Positions 42,205 to 51,273 of a DNA stretch of 64,000 bases are shown piece by piece (positions within the stretch are counted from its first letter, which is position 1; the number at the start of each line of letters is the position of its first letter). This DNA comes from Alphaproteobacteria bacterium. Its GTDB lineage: Bacteria; Planctomycetota; Phycisphaerae; UBA1845. The notes under the pieces were generated by a model. That model was given only the letters and a program-made list of their open reading frames with translations, made no database searches and was not told the origin of the DNA. The DNA is taken from positions 62,001 through 126,000 of the forward strand of contig JANQQE010000032.1 in assembly GCA_028285105.1 (NCBI GenBank), written 5' to 3'. The position numbers were made by a program, and so were the translations under genes.

Positions 42205-43446
42205 TCAGCTTTGCGACTTGGGTTTGATTAGGCGGGCAGCAGCCCAGTTCGCCCAGTCGCCGATGTCGGCGTGGTCTGCCGTCTCGACGATCAACGTCAT
42301 CCATTCCGCGCCGGATACCGGCACGCTGATGGGCGTCGCCCGGTCCGCGCCGGTCATCGGTTCGCCATCGTACGCGACGCTTCCGTCGACGATCACCTTG
42401 AATCGCACGTGCCCGCCCGGCCGGACCCCATCGTCAATGCCGATGGTCGCGGCGAACGTTTCATACCTGCCCCCAAGCCGAAATTGAATCTCGCTGTGGG
42501 CGTGTACGCCGATGCCATGTTCGTATTCGACGGCATCCATCCGCATCGGTTGGTTGAAGACGTTCCGATTTTTGCGAAACATCCAACCGTTTTGAACCAT
42601 ACCCGATGACGTGTGACTGTGCGGTTCGAGCGAATCAAGATACACGATGCGGTCGCTGTTGAGAGTCAGCGATTCCACTTCGTCGAGCGAGCAACTGATG
42701 ACTTCGTCGAAATGGGTAGCAAACGAGATTAGGTCATCTTCGATCGATGAGAGCGAACCGGTGAAGACCTCGCCAGATGAGAGTTCCATCGATGCCGAAC
42801 TGCCAGGCGGTTCTTCGAGCGATGCGGCGAATACCAGGGCGAAGATTTTCTCTAGGCGAACGCGACGCGATCGATCATTGAATCGAAACTCACCGCTGGT
42901 TGGCCCCAATTCGAGGAGTATGCCGGGTATCTCGCGAACGCCGTCAGCCGCTTTCTCGCTGCGGGCGAGAAGAAGGTCTTCGCCAGGTCGAGCGCCGGTG
43001 AGTGCGCTTTCATATCGGGCAAGCACCTCGGGCGGCCAGCCTTCTTTTTCAAACGTAATCGCCCGCAAACTTGCGAACGGGAGTTTCAAGCGCTTTGCGA
43101 ATCGGGTCCGCATGATGAAACCATCGGGCATCGTTTCCAGAATGGCTCCGGAAACCCTGCCGCCACTTTTGGGAAACGCCAGGCAAGGGTCGGGGACGCG
43201 CGACGTGTCGAGACGGCGATGAAATCTGATTCTCGCTAGGTCCGCAAGCGAAGTGGTTCGTTCATCTCCGTCGGCTTTCCAGATGATCTCGCCAGGCGAA
43301 AGCGCTACAAACTCGCCAACCAACGAAGTGCCATCAACATCGGTTAATGTGACCTGTGCAGCAATGATGGTCAACGGAGCAAGGCCAACCATAGCGCACA
43401 AGACAACAGTTCGTTGCATTGATTGATGCATGTTCAAGCTTCTCAC
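42205..43446 (-). CDS. Exported NPCBM-domain protein
   Basis: A 413-residue exported protein (signal RTVVLCAMVGLAPLTIIAAQ). The N-terminal 230 residues are two or three small beta-rich repeats with a recurring pattern (TDVDGTSLVGEFVALSPGEI, PKSGGRVSGAILETMPDGFI, LSSGEVFTGSLSSIEDDLIS), which look like SH3-like or LSm-type sheets. The C-terminal 150 residues match the NPCBM/NEW2 carbohydrate-binding domain: GIGVHAHSEIQFRLGGRYETF, FKVIVDGSVAYDGEPM and a WANWAAARLIKP end. Binding to a cell-envelope glycan is likely. The GTG start (43444-43446) overlaps the TGA of the upstream gene (GTGA); an ATG at 43431 is an alternative. It is part of the long operon, 34 bp before the protease. Confidence 0.8.
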   Translation of the reverse strand: MRSLNMHQSMQRTVVLCAMVGLAPLTIIAAQVTLTDVDGTSLVGEFVALSPGEIIWKADGDERTTSLADLARIRFHRRLDTSRVPDPCLAFPKSGGRVSGAILETMPDGFIMRTRFAKRLKLPFASLRAITFEKEGWPPEVLARYESALTGARPGEDLLLARSEKAADGVREIPGILLELGPTSGEFRFNDRSRRVRLEKIFALVFAASLEEPPGSSASMELSSGEVFTGSLSSIEDDLISFATHFDEVISCSLDEVESLTLNSDRIVYLDSLEPHSHTSSGMVQNGWMFRKNRNVFNQPMRMDAVEYEHGIGVHAHSEIQFRLGGRYETFAATIGIDDGVRPGGHVRFKVIVDGSVAYDGEPMTGADRATPISVPVSGAEWMTLIVETADHADIGDWANWAAARLIKPKSQS

Positions 43447-44531
43447 GGTTGCTGCGCCAAAGATTCGTAGTATTGTTCAACCAACGCACGATATCGACCT
43501 GGAAACCGATCTCGCAGCACTTGCAGGACCTTGTCGCGATCGGCTTGCGGCATCGATCCCCAGGCGTCTCCGGGAGTGACTCGCCGGCCTGCTTTCTTGT
43601 TGGTCAATTGCGATCCCCCTTTGGGAGCCTGCGAATCCTCAGGTGGCGTTTCGGACGGATTCTGTTGCTGGGGATTGTTTTGCGGGTCCGATTGTTGTGA
43701 ACTCGAACTCGATTGCTGCTGTTCCTGTTTTTCGGTTTCTTCGATCAGTGTCTCGAGCAGTTCAATCACCCGGTTTTGTGCGTTCCGCGTCTGTTCGCCA
43801 GTGTCAGCCGCCGCCAGTCGCTTGTGGGAAAACGACATCAGGTCGGCGACTTCGCCGATGCTCTCGGGAACGCGGCGGGCGAGTTCGGCAAGCATCTGCT
43901 TTGCGGTCACGACGAATCGCGGCGATGCATCGGGAAACCGAACTAGAAAATCTTCAAGCGTTCGCTTGGCGTCATCGTGGTTGAGATTGTGCAGTTGGCA
44001 GTACCCGAGCATGTAGTACAGGTCAGGCTCGCCGAATGCGTGGGCGTTGTACGAATCGATATCCTTGACGACTTCGACGATGCGATCTTCGGCCTCGATC
44101 AGTTGTTCAGACTCCACCAGTTGACGGATGAGAAATAGTTCTGCGTTAAGGCGAATGTACGGGTCCTTGGATGATGTCAGCTTCTTCATTGACGCGATGT
44201 TCTCATCGGTTGCGCCGTCTTCGTCATATGCGTCGAGGGCGTCGCGAAATTCTGGCGATGCGAGAACGAGCACTGCGATCAGAAGCGATTCTGGGTCGGC
44301 TGCGTCAGCTTCGGGGTCTTGAGATTCTTCGCGATACTCCGCCACGGCATCTGAGATGATGGCCCGTGCCTTTTCGTCAACCGATTCAATCGACTCCGTA
44401 TGGGTCACGAGTCGATCGAAGAAGTCGTTCGCACCGTCATTGCTAGATTCGTTTTCGACGGCGAATGCAACCCCAACCGGCCAGCACATGGCAAGCAGCA
44501 GAGCGGCGGTGCGCGTTTGTTTGGAATGCAT
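43443..44531 (-). CDS. Exported helical protein with Gln/Ser-rich linker
   Basis: A 362-residue exported protein (signal TAALLLAMCWPVGVAFA). Residues about 30-255 are helical, TPR-like (YIRLNAELFLIRQLVESEQL, PDLYYMLGYCQLHNLNHDDA, KRTLEDFLVRFPDASPRF). A Gln/Ser/Asn/Pro-rich low-complexity linker covers about 265-320. The C-terminal 45 residues are WGSMPQADRDKVLQVLRDRF followed by PGRYRALVEQYYESLA, an amphipathic helix pair that I associate with proteins encoded beside planctomycete MoxR/VWA clusters. No enzyme motif is seen. It lies 5 bp after the coiled-coil gene and overlaps the NPCBM gene by GTGA. The role is unknown; a scaffold or regulator of the cluster is likely. Confidence 0.75.
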   Translation of the reverse strand: MHSKQTRTAALLLAMCWPVGVAFAVENESSNDGANDFFDRLVTHTESIESVDEKARAIISDAVAEYREESQDPEADAADPESLLIAVLVLASPEFRDALDAYDEDGATDENIASMKKLTSSKDPYIRLNAELFLIRQLVESEQLIEAEDRIVEVVKDIDSYNAHAFGEPDLYYMLGYCQLHNLNHDDAKRTLEDFLVRFPDASPRFVVTAKQMLAELARRVPESIGEVADLMSFSHKRLAAADTGEQTRNAQNRVIELLETLIEETEKQEQQQSSSSSQQSDPQNNPQQQNPSETPPEDSQAPKGGSQLTNKKAGRRVTPGDAWGSMPQADRDKVLQVLRDRFPGRYRALVEQYYESLAQQP

Positions 44532-44536
44532 CGTTG

Positions 44537-46567
44537 TTACCGTCCTTTCTCTGCCCGCGTTTGAATCTTTCGCGACATTTCTTCAAGCTTGGCCTGACGG
44601 TCAGCCGCCGTATTCAAAAGCCCCAGGATATCTTCCTTCGACTCCGAACGATCCTTGCGGGCTTCATCGGCAGTGGTGGTCTGGCGATTGATGCGCAGCT
44701 GCGAACTCTTGAGCATCTTCAACTCTGCCGACGTTGGGACCAGGGGGGCTGCTCCCGGCGCTCCACCACCCCCCCCGCCACCTTGCTTGTCCTTTTTCTT
44801 CTGCTCTTCGATCAGTTTCTTGAGCGATTCGAGCAGTTGGCTTAACTCGCGCTCGATGTCGGATTGCGTACCGGTGGTGATTGGTCCCAACTCATTGTTG
44901 GCAAGTCGATCAGCCACCATGTGCATGTCGGCTGTCAACTGCTCCATGATTTGGGGAAAAACGACGGTCGTACCATCTTCTTCCAGGAGGCGCACGCATG
45001 TTTGCGCCGACTTGGCCAGCTCGCTTTGACGCTTGGCCAGTTCATCGCACTTGAGGGTTTCCGCCCGCCGGAACAATTCCTTATCCATTTCGGAAAGCTT
45101 GAGCGTTTCGCTGTTGATTCCCTTTTGAATCTCCAGCATTTCCGAGAGGCGGGCTTGCAGCCCGCGGAGGATATCTTCCTTTTCTTCCTGGCGAAGTTGT
45201 TTTAGGGCTTCCTCAAGTTCACGCTGAGCCCGTTCCAATTCATCGAGGGCTTTGTCTTCTTCGAGGACGGCTTGCTCGACATCTTCCTCATCGAGTTCCT
45301 TGCCCGCATCCTCCATATGCTTGCCAGCCCGCTCGACGTTTTCATCGCCCGGGAGCGGTTTGTCTTCGGGCGATTGTTTCGATTCATTCTCGCCTTGTTG
45401 CTGCTTACCCTGATCTTGTTCCTGTCCCCGCTGTTGCTTACCGTCTTGTTGCTTGCCCTTGTTATCCTTGGGTTTGCCCTTACCGCCTTGCTTCGATTGC
45501 ATTTTTTGGGCGAGTTTCTTGGTGCGGTCAGAGAGATTCCGTTGCGCATCGCCTGACTTGCTGGCGTCGCGTTTTTCTTCGAGTTCCTTCTTGGCTTCTT
45601 CGAGGCGGTGGAGAGCGCGCTTCAACTCTTCCTTTGCTTCGTCCTGAGTTTTCTTCGCATCGCTCTTTTCGTTAGGCTCTGACTCATCCGACTCTTCGCC
45701 GCTCGGACTGTCGCCTGGTTTGTTGTCTGATTTTTTGCCATCGGAGGGCTTCATTTTCTCCGAAGCTTCCTTCAAATCCTTCGACGCTTCGTCGAGTTGG
45801 TCGGCGGCTTCTTTGTTGTCGGAATCCTTGTCGCTCTCATCGGAATTGGGTGTCAGCGATTTGCTGATATCTTCAACTTCCTTGCTGAGTTTTTCGGTCT
45901 GATCGCTCAGTTCTGATTGCGACTTGGCGTTCTTTTTATTCTGCGCCTGATCGGAGGAATCTGATTTTTCCATTTGCTTCTGCAAATCCTGCTGCTTGTC
46001 GAGAAGCTGCCTGGCTTTCTTGATCGCCGCATCGACCTGTTTCGCCGCCCGGGCGGCGCGGAGTGCGTCGGTGGCTTTTTGCCGCTGCTCCTTCTGTTCT
46101 TCGATGAGCGTTTTCAATTCGCGCTTGGCCTCGCGCAATCGCTCCATCCGCTCCTTGCGTTCCAAGTCGTTGGGGTCCTGATCGAGCAGCACCATCAGGA
46201 TTCTCTCGAAATCCTTTACCAATAGATCCTGATCGTCTGCCGCCCGGTTGAGTTCCTTCGACGCCTCAAGCGCCGAAACCAACCGCTCCACTCGATCCTT
46301 AACTTCCAACTCGCCCGTACGCGAAAGCGCTTCGCCAAGCTTAGCCGCGTTCTCGGGTTCGACCTCTGCAAGCTTCTCGCGCAGGCGGAACATGTGTTCT
46401 TCCAGCCGCGACAAACGATCGAGAATCATCTGCTGCTTCGTTGCAAGCGCATTGACCGGCTTATCGCCACCCGCCTGCTGCCCAAAAACATCGCCAGCCA
46501 GCGACATCAGGATCAGCGTCACAATCACGCAACCGATGCAACTAATCTTTGTTTTGTTTGAAAGCAT
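44537..46567 (-). CDS. Exported, highly charged coiled-coil protein
   Basis: A 676-residue protein with a signal or anchor helix (ISCIGCVIVTLILMSLAGDVFG) followed by almost continuous coiled coil. Heptad stretches run at about 25-170 (MILDRLSRLEEHMFRLREKL, ERMERLREAKRELKTLIEEQ) and again at about 280-560. The middle is extremely Lys/Glu/Gln/Asp-rich (for example GKQQDGKQQRGQEQDQGKQQ). A Gly-rich GGGGGGGAPGAAP segment comes near the C-terminus. It resembles the C-terminal disordered region of DUF4175-type proteins, and the upstream gene is DUF4175-like. I chose the ATG at 46567, nine bases after GGGAAAG; an ATG at 46576 and a TTG at 46627 overlapping the previous stop are alternatives. No enzymatic motif is seen. 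Confidence 0.78.
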   Translation of the reverse strand: MLSNKTKISCIGCVIVTLILMSLAGDVFGQQAGGDKPVNALATKQQMILDRLSRLEEHMFRLREKLAEVEPENAAKLGEALSRTGELEVKDRVERLVSALEASKELNRAADDQDLLVKDFERILMVLLDQDPNDLERKERMERLREAKRELKTLIEEQKEQRQKATDALRAARAAKQVDAAIKKARQLLDKQQDLQKQMEKSDSSDQAQNKKNAKSQSELSDQTEKLSKEVEDISKSLTPNSDESDKDSDNKEAADQLDEASKDLKEASEKMKPSDGKKSDNKPGDSPSGEESDESEPNEKSDAKKTQDEAKEELKRALHRLEEAKKELEEKRDASKSGDAQRNLSDRTKKLAQKMQSKQGGKGKPKDNKGKQQDGKQQRGQEQDQGKQQQGENESKQSPEDKPLPGDENVERAGKHMEDAGKELDEEDVEQAVLEEDKALDELERAQRELEEALKQLRQEEKEDILRGLQARLSEMLEIQKGINSETLKLSEMDKELFRRAETLKCDELAKRQSELAKSAQTCVRLLEEDGTTVVFPQIMEQLTADMHMVADRLANNELGPITTGTQSDIERELSQLLESLKKLIEEQKKKDKQGGGGGGGAPGAAPLVPTSAELKMLKSSQLRINRQTTTADEARKDRSESKEDILGLLNTAADRQAKLEEMSRKIQTRAEKGR

Positions 46568-46623
46568 GACGTTCATCTTTCCCAACGCTTGAATTCTAGA
46601 CCGCATGTGTGCGATTAACGAAT

Positions 46624-48732
46624 TCAATCATCGAATACGTCGTCGGTACCGGCTTCGATCTCCGCCCGTGTCTCGACGTTCAACTCTTCCTGCAACAGCA
46701 TGATTTCGCGCAGCAGCGACACCGTCTGCTGAAAGCCCTCCCACTTGAGCATATGATCCAAAATATCCTGCATCTCGTAGAGGATGCGTTCCTGCTGCGG
46801 ATCAACCTGTTTGGCGAGTTCCATTGACGGTTCCCGACCAAGTTGTCGCATCAGGTCTGCCGCCTGGCTCAGCTCTCTTGCTCCAAGATTCGTCAGCGGA
46901 GTAACAATGCCATCCTGCAACCGTTCGCGAACTTCGGGGTCGGCAAGCTGATTGATTTCCAACTCGCTAAGCACCTGGGCAAACTGTTGACGGATCACAT
47001 TCACCTGGGCCAGTATCTGTCTTTGACGTCGCTCCAGCGGTGCAAGTTGCAGTTCGAGTTCTTCGTTCTGTTTCGGATCGTTCATGTTCGACAACACCGT
47101 CAACATGCGTCGTCGCAACCGCTCCTGATTATCGACAGCCCGCTCAAACTGGCGGCGGAATTCCTGCTCGCGTCGGTTTAACTCCGCGATCAACTCTTCT
47201 GCCGTCACGATTCGAAACGTGATCGTTGTCGATTCGCCAACGCCCGGACCCGACACGGTGTTAAGATCCTGCGCTTTGGCAAATACCGCGACTTGCTCGC
47301 CGACGGCTGCGTCCGTTGATTCGACCAGCCAATCGAATTGTGTTGCATACTGCTGGGTCTGCGGGTTGAAATCATCAAGCGCCACAGAATGCTGCGAAGC
47401 ATCCGGATTGTCGATTCGGTAGAGCATGTTCGCCGACGCAATACCGAGATCGTCGCTCATTTCGATCTCAACCGGAATCTTCGCAGCCAGCGTCACCATG
47501 TTGCCAACCTGCGCGAATGAAAGCTTCACCTGGGGCGGGTTGTCTTTGAGCATGCGAATCGAAAAACGCACGGGTCTGACGTTGGCGAGTCCGTCAAGAT
47601 CGGTCATTTCAAAGTGAAGCGTCTGCGATTCGTTCGGCGACACCGACGCCGTCACCGTCATGTTCTCGGGCACGAGTTCGTTCAGCACTTTGGTCCCGTT
47701 CATCAATCGCGCGCTGGCGAGCGGCTTTGACGACAATGCCCGAATCGAGACGACGCTACCCGGATAGATTTCGCAAGCCCGCTGACCCGATGGCAGCGTA
47801 TACATGGCGATTCCCGTGTACGGCGGCGGTTCGATGCTAAGCGTTGCCTCTTCGATCGTCGGTCGTTCAGTCAGCCGCGTTTCAAACCAATCGGTCGTGT
47901 CGTCGCCACCGGTCAGATAGAAACGGACTTCCTCCTTGGCACGAGAAAACGTGTACCGAAATTCGCGCTGGCCCACACCGGTCATGTTCTCGCGGCCACT
48001 CTTGCCGGAGTTGGTCTCGAAGACAATCTCAACATTGCGCGGAACAACCGAGCCAGCCGGGATCGACGCCCGAATTTCCAGATCGTCGCCAATCGCACCG
48101 GTGATGATTCGATCGTCCGGTGCATCGACTACGATGGTGGTGCGTTTCGGCCAATGGACGTCGCGAAGCAGAATGTTGCGGTCCAGCCAGATGCCCATCT
48201 CTTGCGGCGATATGGCAAATGACGCCACCATCACCGACGCCACCGCGAACACCGCGAACGTCCCGCGACGGGCAGGTCTGGGCTGAATGATTTCATCGAA
48301 AGATAAGTCACGCGTGGCTTCAACGGCTTGGGCGACGACGGATTCCGCAAGTTGCGGCGAGTTCGAAGCAGCCGGCCCAACATTGCCACTTTCGAAATCG
48401 ACGGCTGAGATCAACAGCGAATCGAGTTGCGGAAATCGCCCTTCGATCACCCGAGCCACATCGCGCTCGTCGAATTGAAGTCGCTGCGGCTGGATCAGCT
48501 TTCGCCAGACAATCCAGCCAACCACAACCACCACAACACCCAATAAAGCGCAGCGCATATCCAACTGAAGGCGGAACGTGTAATCAATGAAAAACTGAAT
48601 CGACAAAATCGCCAGCAAGGCGCCGGCAACCACACCCGCACCGACCATCGCCCGGTTCATGCGCAAGCGCTTGACCACGTGCGTGAGGCGCCGAAACACC
48701 TGCTGTCGAAATGTCGATTGGTTCGTCGTCAT
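46624..48732 (-). CDS. DUF4175-like membrane protein
   Basis: A 702-residue inner-membrane protein. Two helices open it (about residues 29-50, MVGAGVVAGALLAILSIQFF, and 60-80, ALLGVVVVVVGWIVW), a third lies near 160-180 (GTFAVFAVASVMVASFAIS), and a long periplasmic part follows. That part has beta-rich, Ig-like blocks (TIEEATLSIEPPPYTGIAMY is the characteristic PPPYTG motif of this family; RPVRFSIRMLKDNPPQVKLS) and a C-terminal coiled coil (RREQEFRRQFERAVDNQERL). The family is uncharacterised, often adjacent to MoxR/VWA genes in Planctomycetota. I chose the ATG at 48732, preceded by a TTG at 48735. It follows the VWA gene by 21 bp. Confidence 0.82.
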   Translation of the reverse strand: MTTNQSTFRQQVFRRLTHVVKRLRMNRAMVGAGVVAGALLAILSIQFFIDYTFRLQLDMRCALLGVVVVVVGWIVWRKLIQPQRLQFDERDVARVIEGRFPQLDSLLISAVDFESGNVGPAASNSPQLAESVVAQAVEATRDLSFDEIIQPRPARRGTFAVFAVASVMVASFAISPQEMGIWLDRNILLRDVHWPKRTTIVVDAPDDRIITGAIGDDLEIRASIPAGSVVPRNVEIVFETNSGKSGRENMTGVGQREFRYTFSRAKEEVRFYLTGGDDTTDWFETRLTERPTIEEATLSIEPPPYTGIAMYTLPSGQRACEIYPGSVVSIRALSSKPLASARLMNGTKVLNELVPENMTVTASVSPNESQTLHFEMTDLDGLANVRPVRFSIRMLKDNPPQVKLSFAQVGNMVTLAAKIPVEIEMSDDLGIASANMLYRIDNPDASQHSVALDDFNPQTQQYATQFDWLVESTDAAVGEQVAVFAKAQDLNTVSGPGVGESTTITFRIVTAEELIAELNRREQEFRRQFERAVDNQERLRRRMLTVLSNMNDPKQNEELELQLAPLERRQRQILAQVNVIRQQFAQVLSELEINQLADPEVRERLQDGIVTPLTNLGARELSQAADLMRQLGREPSMELAKQVDPQQERILYEMQDILDHMLKWEGFQQTVSLLREIMLLQEELNVETRAEIEAGTDDVFDD

Positions 48733-48753
48733 CAAATTCGATTCAAATTATGC

Positions 48754-51258
48754 CTACAACAACCTGAAAATCTTTCGCATCGCCCACTCGGTACTCAATA
48801 ACCCCACCAGCAACAACAGCACCCACTTGTCATCCCACAAAGGCGTCGGGCGCGAGCGAATCGTCGTCGATTCGTGGCGATCCGGAATCTGATCGGGAAG
48901 GGCGGCTGCATCCTTCACATCATAATATCGCCCGCCTGATGTCAGTTCAGCCAGCGCCACCAATTGATCGCGGGCTAGCTGCGGTTGGAGGATTTCAAGA
49001 TTCGGTCGCGTCACCTGCACTTCGCGGCGAACAATGTCGTCGGTCAGGTCGCCATCCGGAATCGCCAGCGTCAGTTCGCAGCTGCCCGTGGTCGGCGGAA
49101 CGAAACGGGCTTCGTACCATCCGGGTCGATCGCTGATGCGAACCAGAGTGATCTTGCCGCGCTCGTCGCCAATGTGGTACTCAGCTTCGACGCTGGGGAT
49201 TTGCAAGGGCTGATACGCCCGGTCGAACAGGCGGGCTGACACGTTGATGACGTCTCCGAGTTGATAGGAATCGCGCTCCGTCAATATCGAACCGCGCTGA
49301 TTGCCGCCAACGAGTTTGCCCTCGACGACGTAGCGCACCAATTGCACCCAGAACTTGTTGAACACGCTGTCGCCATACGCTCGCCAGCGCCACGTGCTGT
49401 CGATCCCGAGATATGCCGACCGTCCCGAACCGGCGTACTGTGTCGCGAGTAGGATGTGGGCACCGAATCGATTCTCCATCCGTGGATCGCCATGACGCAT
49501 CAACACCGTCGCGACCGGTTTCTCTCGCAGCACCGGGAAGTGCCAATACACCGAACCTACGTTCGCCCAACTCAACTCTGCCGACGTGTCGCCCGGCAAC
49601 TTCAACACCGGGTGCCCTTGCGAAGATGACGGAACGATCAACGGATGGGAGACTTTTTGATAGTGACCGATCTGATTCAAGACCAAATCAGCATCGGGAT
49701 CGAATGTGACCGGCAGAATGCGCAGCAATTCCTTGGTCGCTTCGTCGCGGGCAAAGGCGGGTGCGTGCAATCGTGATGCCGCATAAACCAAACCGCCGCC
49801 GTGTCGCGTGACCAAACGATCCGCAAGTTCGACCCACTCTGACGTAAACTCCATCGGATCCGGGTCGAGCAAGATCATCGCGTCATATTCAAAAAGTTCC
49901 TCAGCCGTCGCCGGCAAGTGATCGATGATGACGTTGCCATCCCGCGCTGCATCGTCGTCAGCCGACTGAAGCCAGCAACTCACTTCAAACGTATCGTCGC
50001 GCTCCAGCAGCCGCGACACATAGCGGTATTCCCAACTCGGTGCCCCTGAAATCAGCAACACGCGAATCTTGTTGTCCACCACATTGACCGTGATCCTACG
50101 CTGGTTGTCGTCGCTGACGGATTCGTATTCGCTCACCGGAACTTGCACTTGATAAACGAATCGTCCGACCGATTGCTGGCGATGTTTGAATGTCAGCGGT
50201 TCGGCGGTGTTGTTTTCTGCCAGGGTGATTTCCTGCGAGGCGACGACGGTTCCGCTGTCGTTGACACCGTCTTGCTTTTCGACAAGTTCGACGGTGACGC
50301 GCTGACCGACCATGCCCTGGGCGCTGATCTGTGTAACGATTGCGAACGGGTCCTGCGTGAAGACATTGTCGGGTGCAATGACCTCAGCCACCCGAACGTT
50401 TTGCGGGGGGGCTGCATTGCCTACGCCGACGATGTGCAGCGGTACGTCGCGATCCTGAGCGAAACGGGCGATGTCTTCATATGAATCGCCGCGATTGATA
50501 CCCCCATCGGTCAAGAGAACAACACCAGCGATGGGCGAGCGATCCACCTTCTCGATGGCCTGTCGAACCGCTCTGCCGATGTTCGTCGTTGCACCGGTCG
50601 CGTGGAATTTCGTAGTCAGCCCCTCATCGCCAGCCGCATCGACAACGGGCGATTTCTTACCGGGTGAAGTTTCGTCGCTGGTTGCTGTTGCGTCGTTTTT
50701 TTCTGCCGATTCGCGCGCGGCGCGGATGGTGTATCGCGTCTCGACGTTTTCGGCGAACGTATGCACCTTGACGCGATTGTTCTTGGCCAGGTTCCGCAGG
50801 AATCGATGGTCGTCGCGCTGCAAGACTTCGTTGATGACTTCGCTGCGGCGCACCGGTTTTTCCGATGCGCCGGTTACCACTTCGGCGATTCGATCGAGGT
50901 CTTCGGTGCGTCGATAGCGGTCCTGCAAATCCATGCTTGCCGATGAATCAACCAATACAAGCGTGTACGAACTGACCCAACGGTGCAGGTAGGTCGCGAG
51001 GATCGGTTCAAATAGAATCGTCAAGAGGCAGAGCATGACGCAGATGCGCAGGGTGGCCATCACCATTCGCACGCGCATGCTCGCACCGATCCGGCCTTCC
51101 TTGCGATAGAACCAGACGATGGCGTAGACGAGCAGTGCGGCAACGATCATCGTCACCACCGTCCACCATCCGCTGGGCAGCGCCGCAAATTCAAGGCGAC
51201 GTTCGACCTGAATGTGATCGACCTGACCGACTAGATTGTTAATCAAACTCTTACTCAT
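48754..51258 (-). CDS. Membrane-anchored von Willebrand factor A protein with GATase-like domain
   Basis: An 834-residue inner-membrane protein. Two helices at about 33-51 and 70-90 (WWTVVTMIVAALLVYAIVWF, LRICVMLCLLTILFEPIL) frame a cytoplasmic loop. A VWA domain follows with the MIDAS motif DSSASMD (Asp104), a variable insertion, and the later VVLLTDGGINRGD Asp. After two Ig-like blocks comes a class-I-glutaminase-like fold (IRVLLISGAPSWEYRYVSRL, DAMILLDPDPMEF), with no catalytic Cys seen. A beta-rich part follows and a C-terminal membrane helix (WVLLLLVGLLSTEWAM) ends the chain. The likely partner is the MoxR ATPase of the same operon, which acts with VWA proteins in known systems. It sits 15 bp after the BatA-like gene. 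Confidence 0.88.
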   Translation of the reverse strand: MSKSLINNLVGQVDHIQVERRLEFAALPSGWWTVVTMIVAALLVYAIVWFYRKEGRIGASMRVRMVMATLRICVMLCLLTILFEPILATYLHRWVSSYTLVLVDSSASMDLQDRYRRTEDLDRIAEVVTGASEKPVRRSEVINEVLQRDDHRFLRNLAKNNRVKVHTFAENVETRYTIRAARESAEKNDATATSDETSPGKKSPVVDAAGDEGLTTKFHATGATTNIGRAVRQAIEKVDRSPIAGVVLLTDGGINRGDSYEDIARFAQDRDVPLHIVGVGNAAPPQNVRVAEVIAPDNVFTQDPFAIVTQISAQGMVGQRVTVELVEKQDGVNDSGTVVASQEITLAENNTAEPLTFKHRQQSVGRFVYQVQVPVSEYESVSDDNQRRITVNVVDNKIRVLLISGAPSWEYRYVSRLLERDDTFEVSCWLQSADDDAARDGNVIIDHLPATAEELFEYDAMILLDPDPMEFTSEWVELADRLVTRHGGGLVYAASRLHAPAFARDEATKELLRILPVTFDPDADLVLNQIGHYQKVSHPLIVPSSSQGHPVLKLPGDTSAELSWANVGSVYWHFPVLREKPVATVLMRHGDPRMENRFGAHILLATQYAGSGRSAYLGIDSTWRWRAYGDSVFNKFWVQLVRYVVEGKLVGGNQRGSILTERDSYQLGDVINVSARLFDRAYQPLQIPSVEAEYHIGDERGKITLVRISDRPGWYEARFVPPTTGSCELTLAIPDGDLTDDIVRREVQVTRPNLEILQPQLARDQLVALAELTSGGRYYDVKDAAALPDQIPDRHESTTIRSRPTPLWDDKWVLLLLVGLLSTEWAMRKIFRLL

Positions 51259-51273
51259 GCGTATTTCAAAGAG

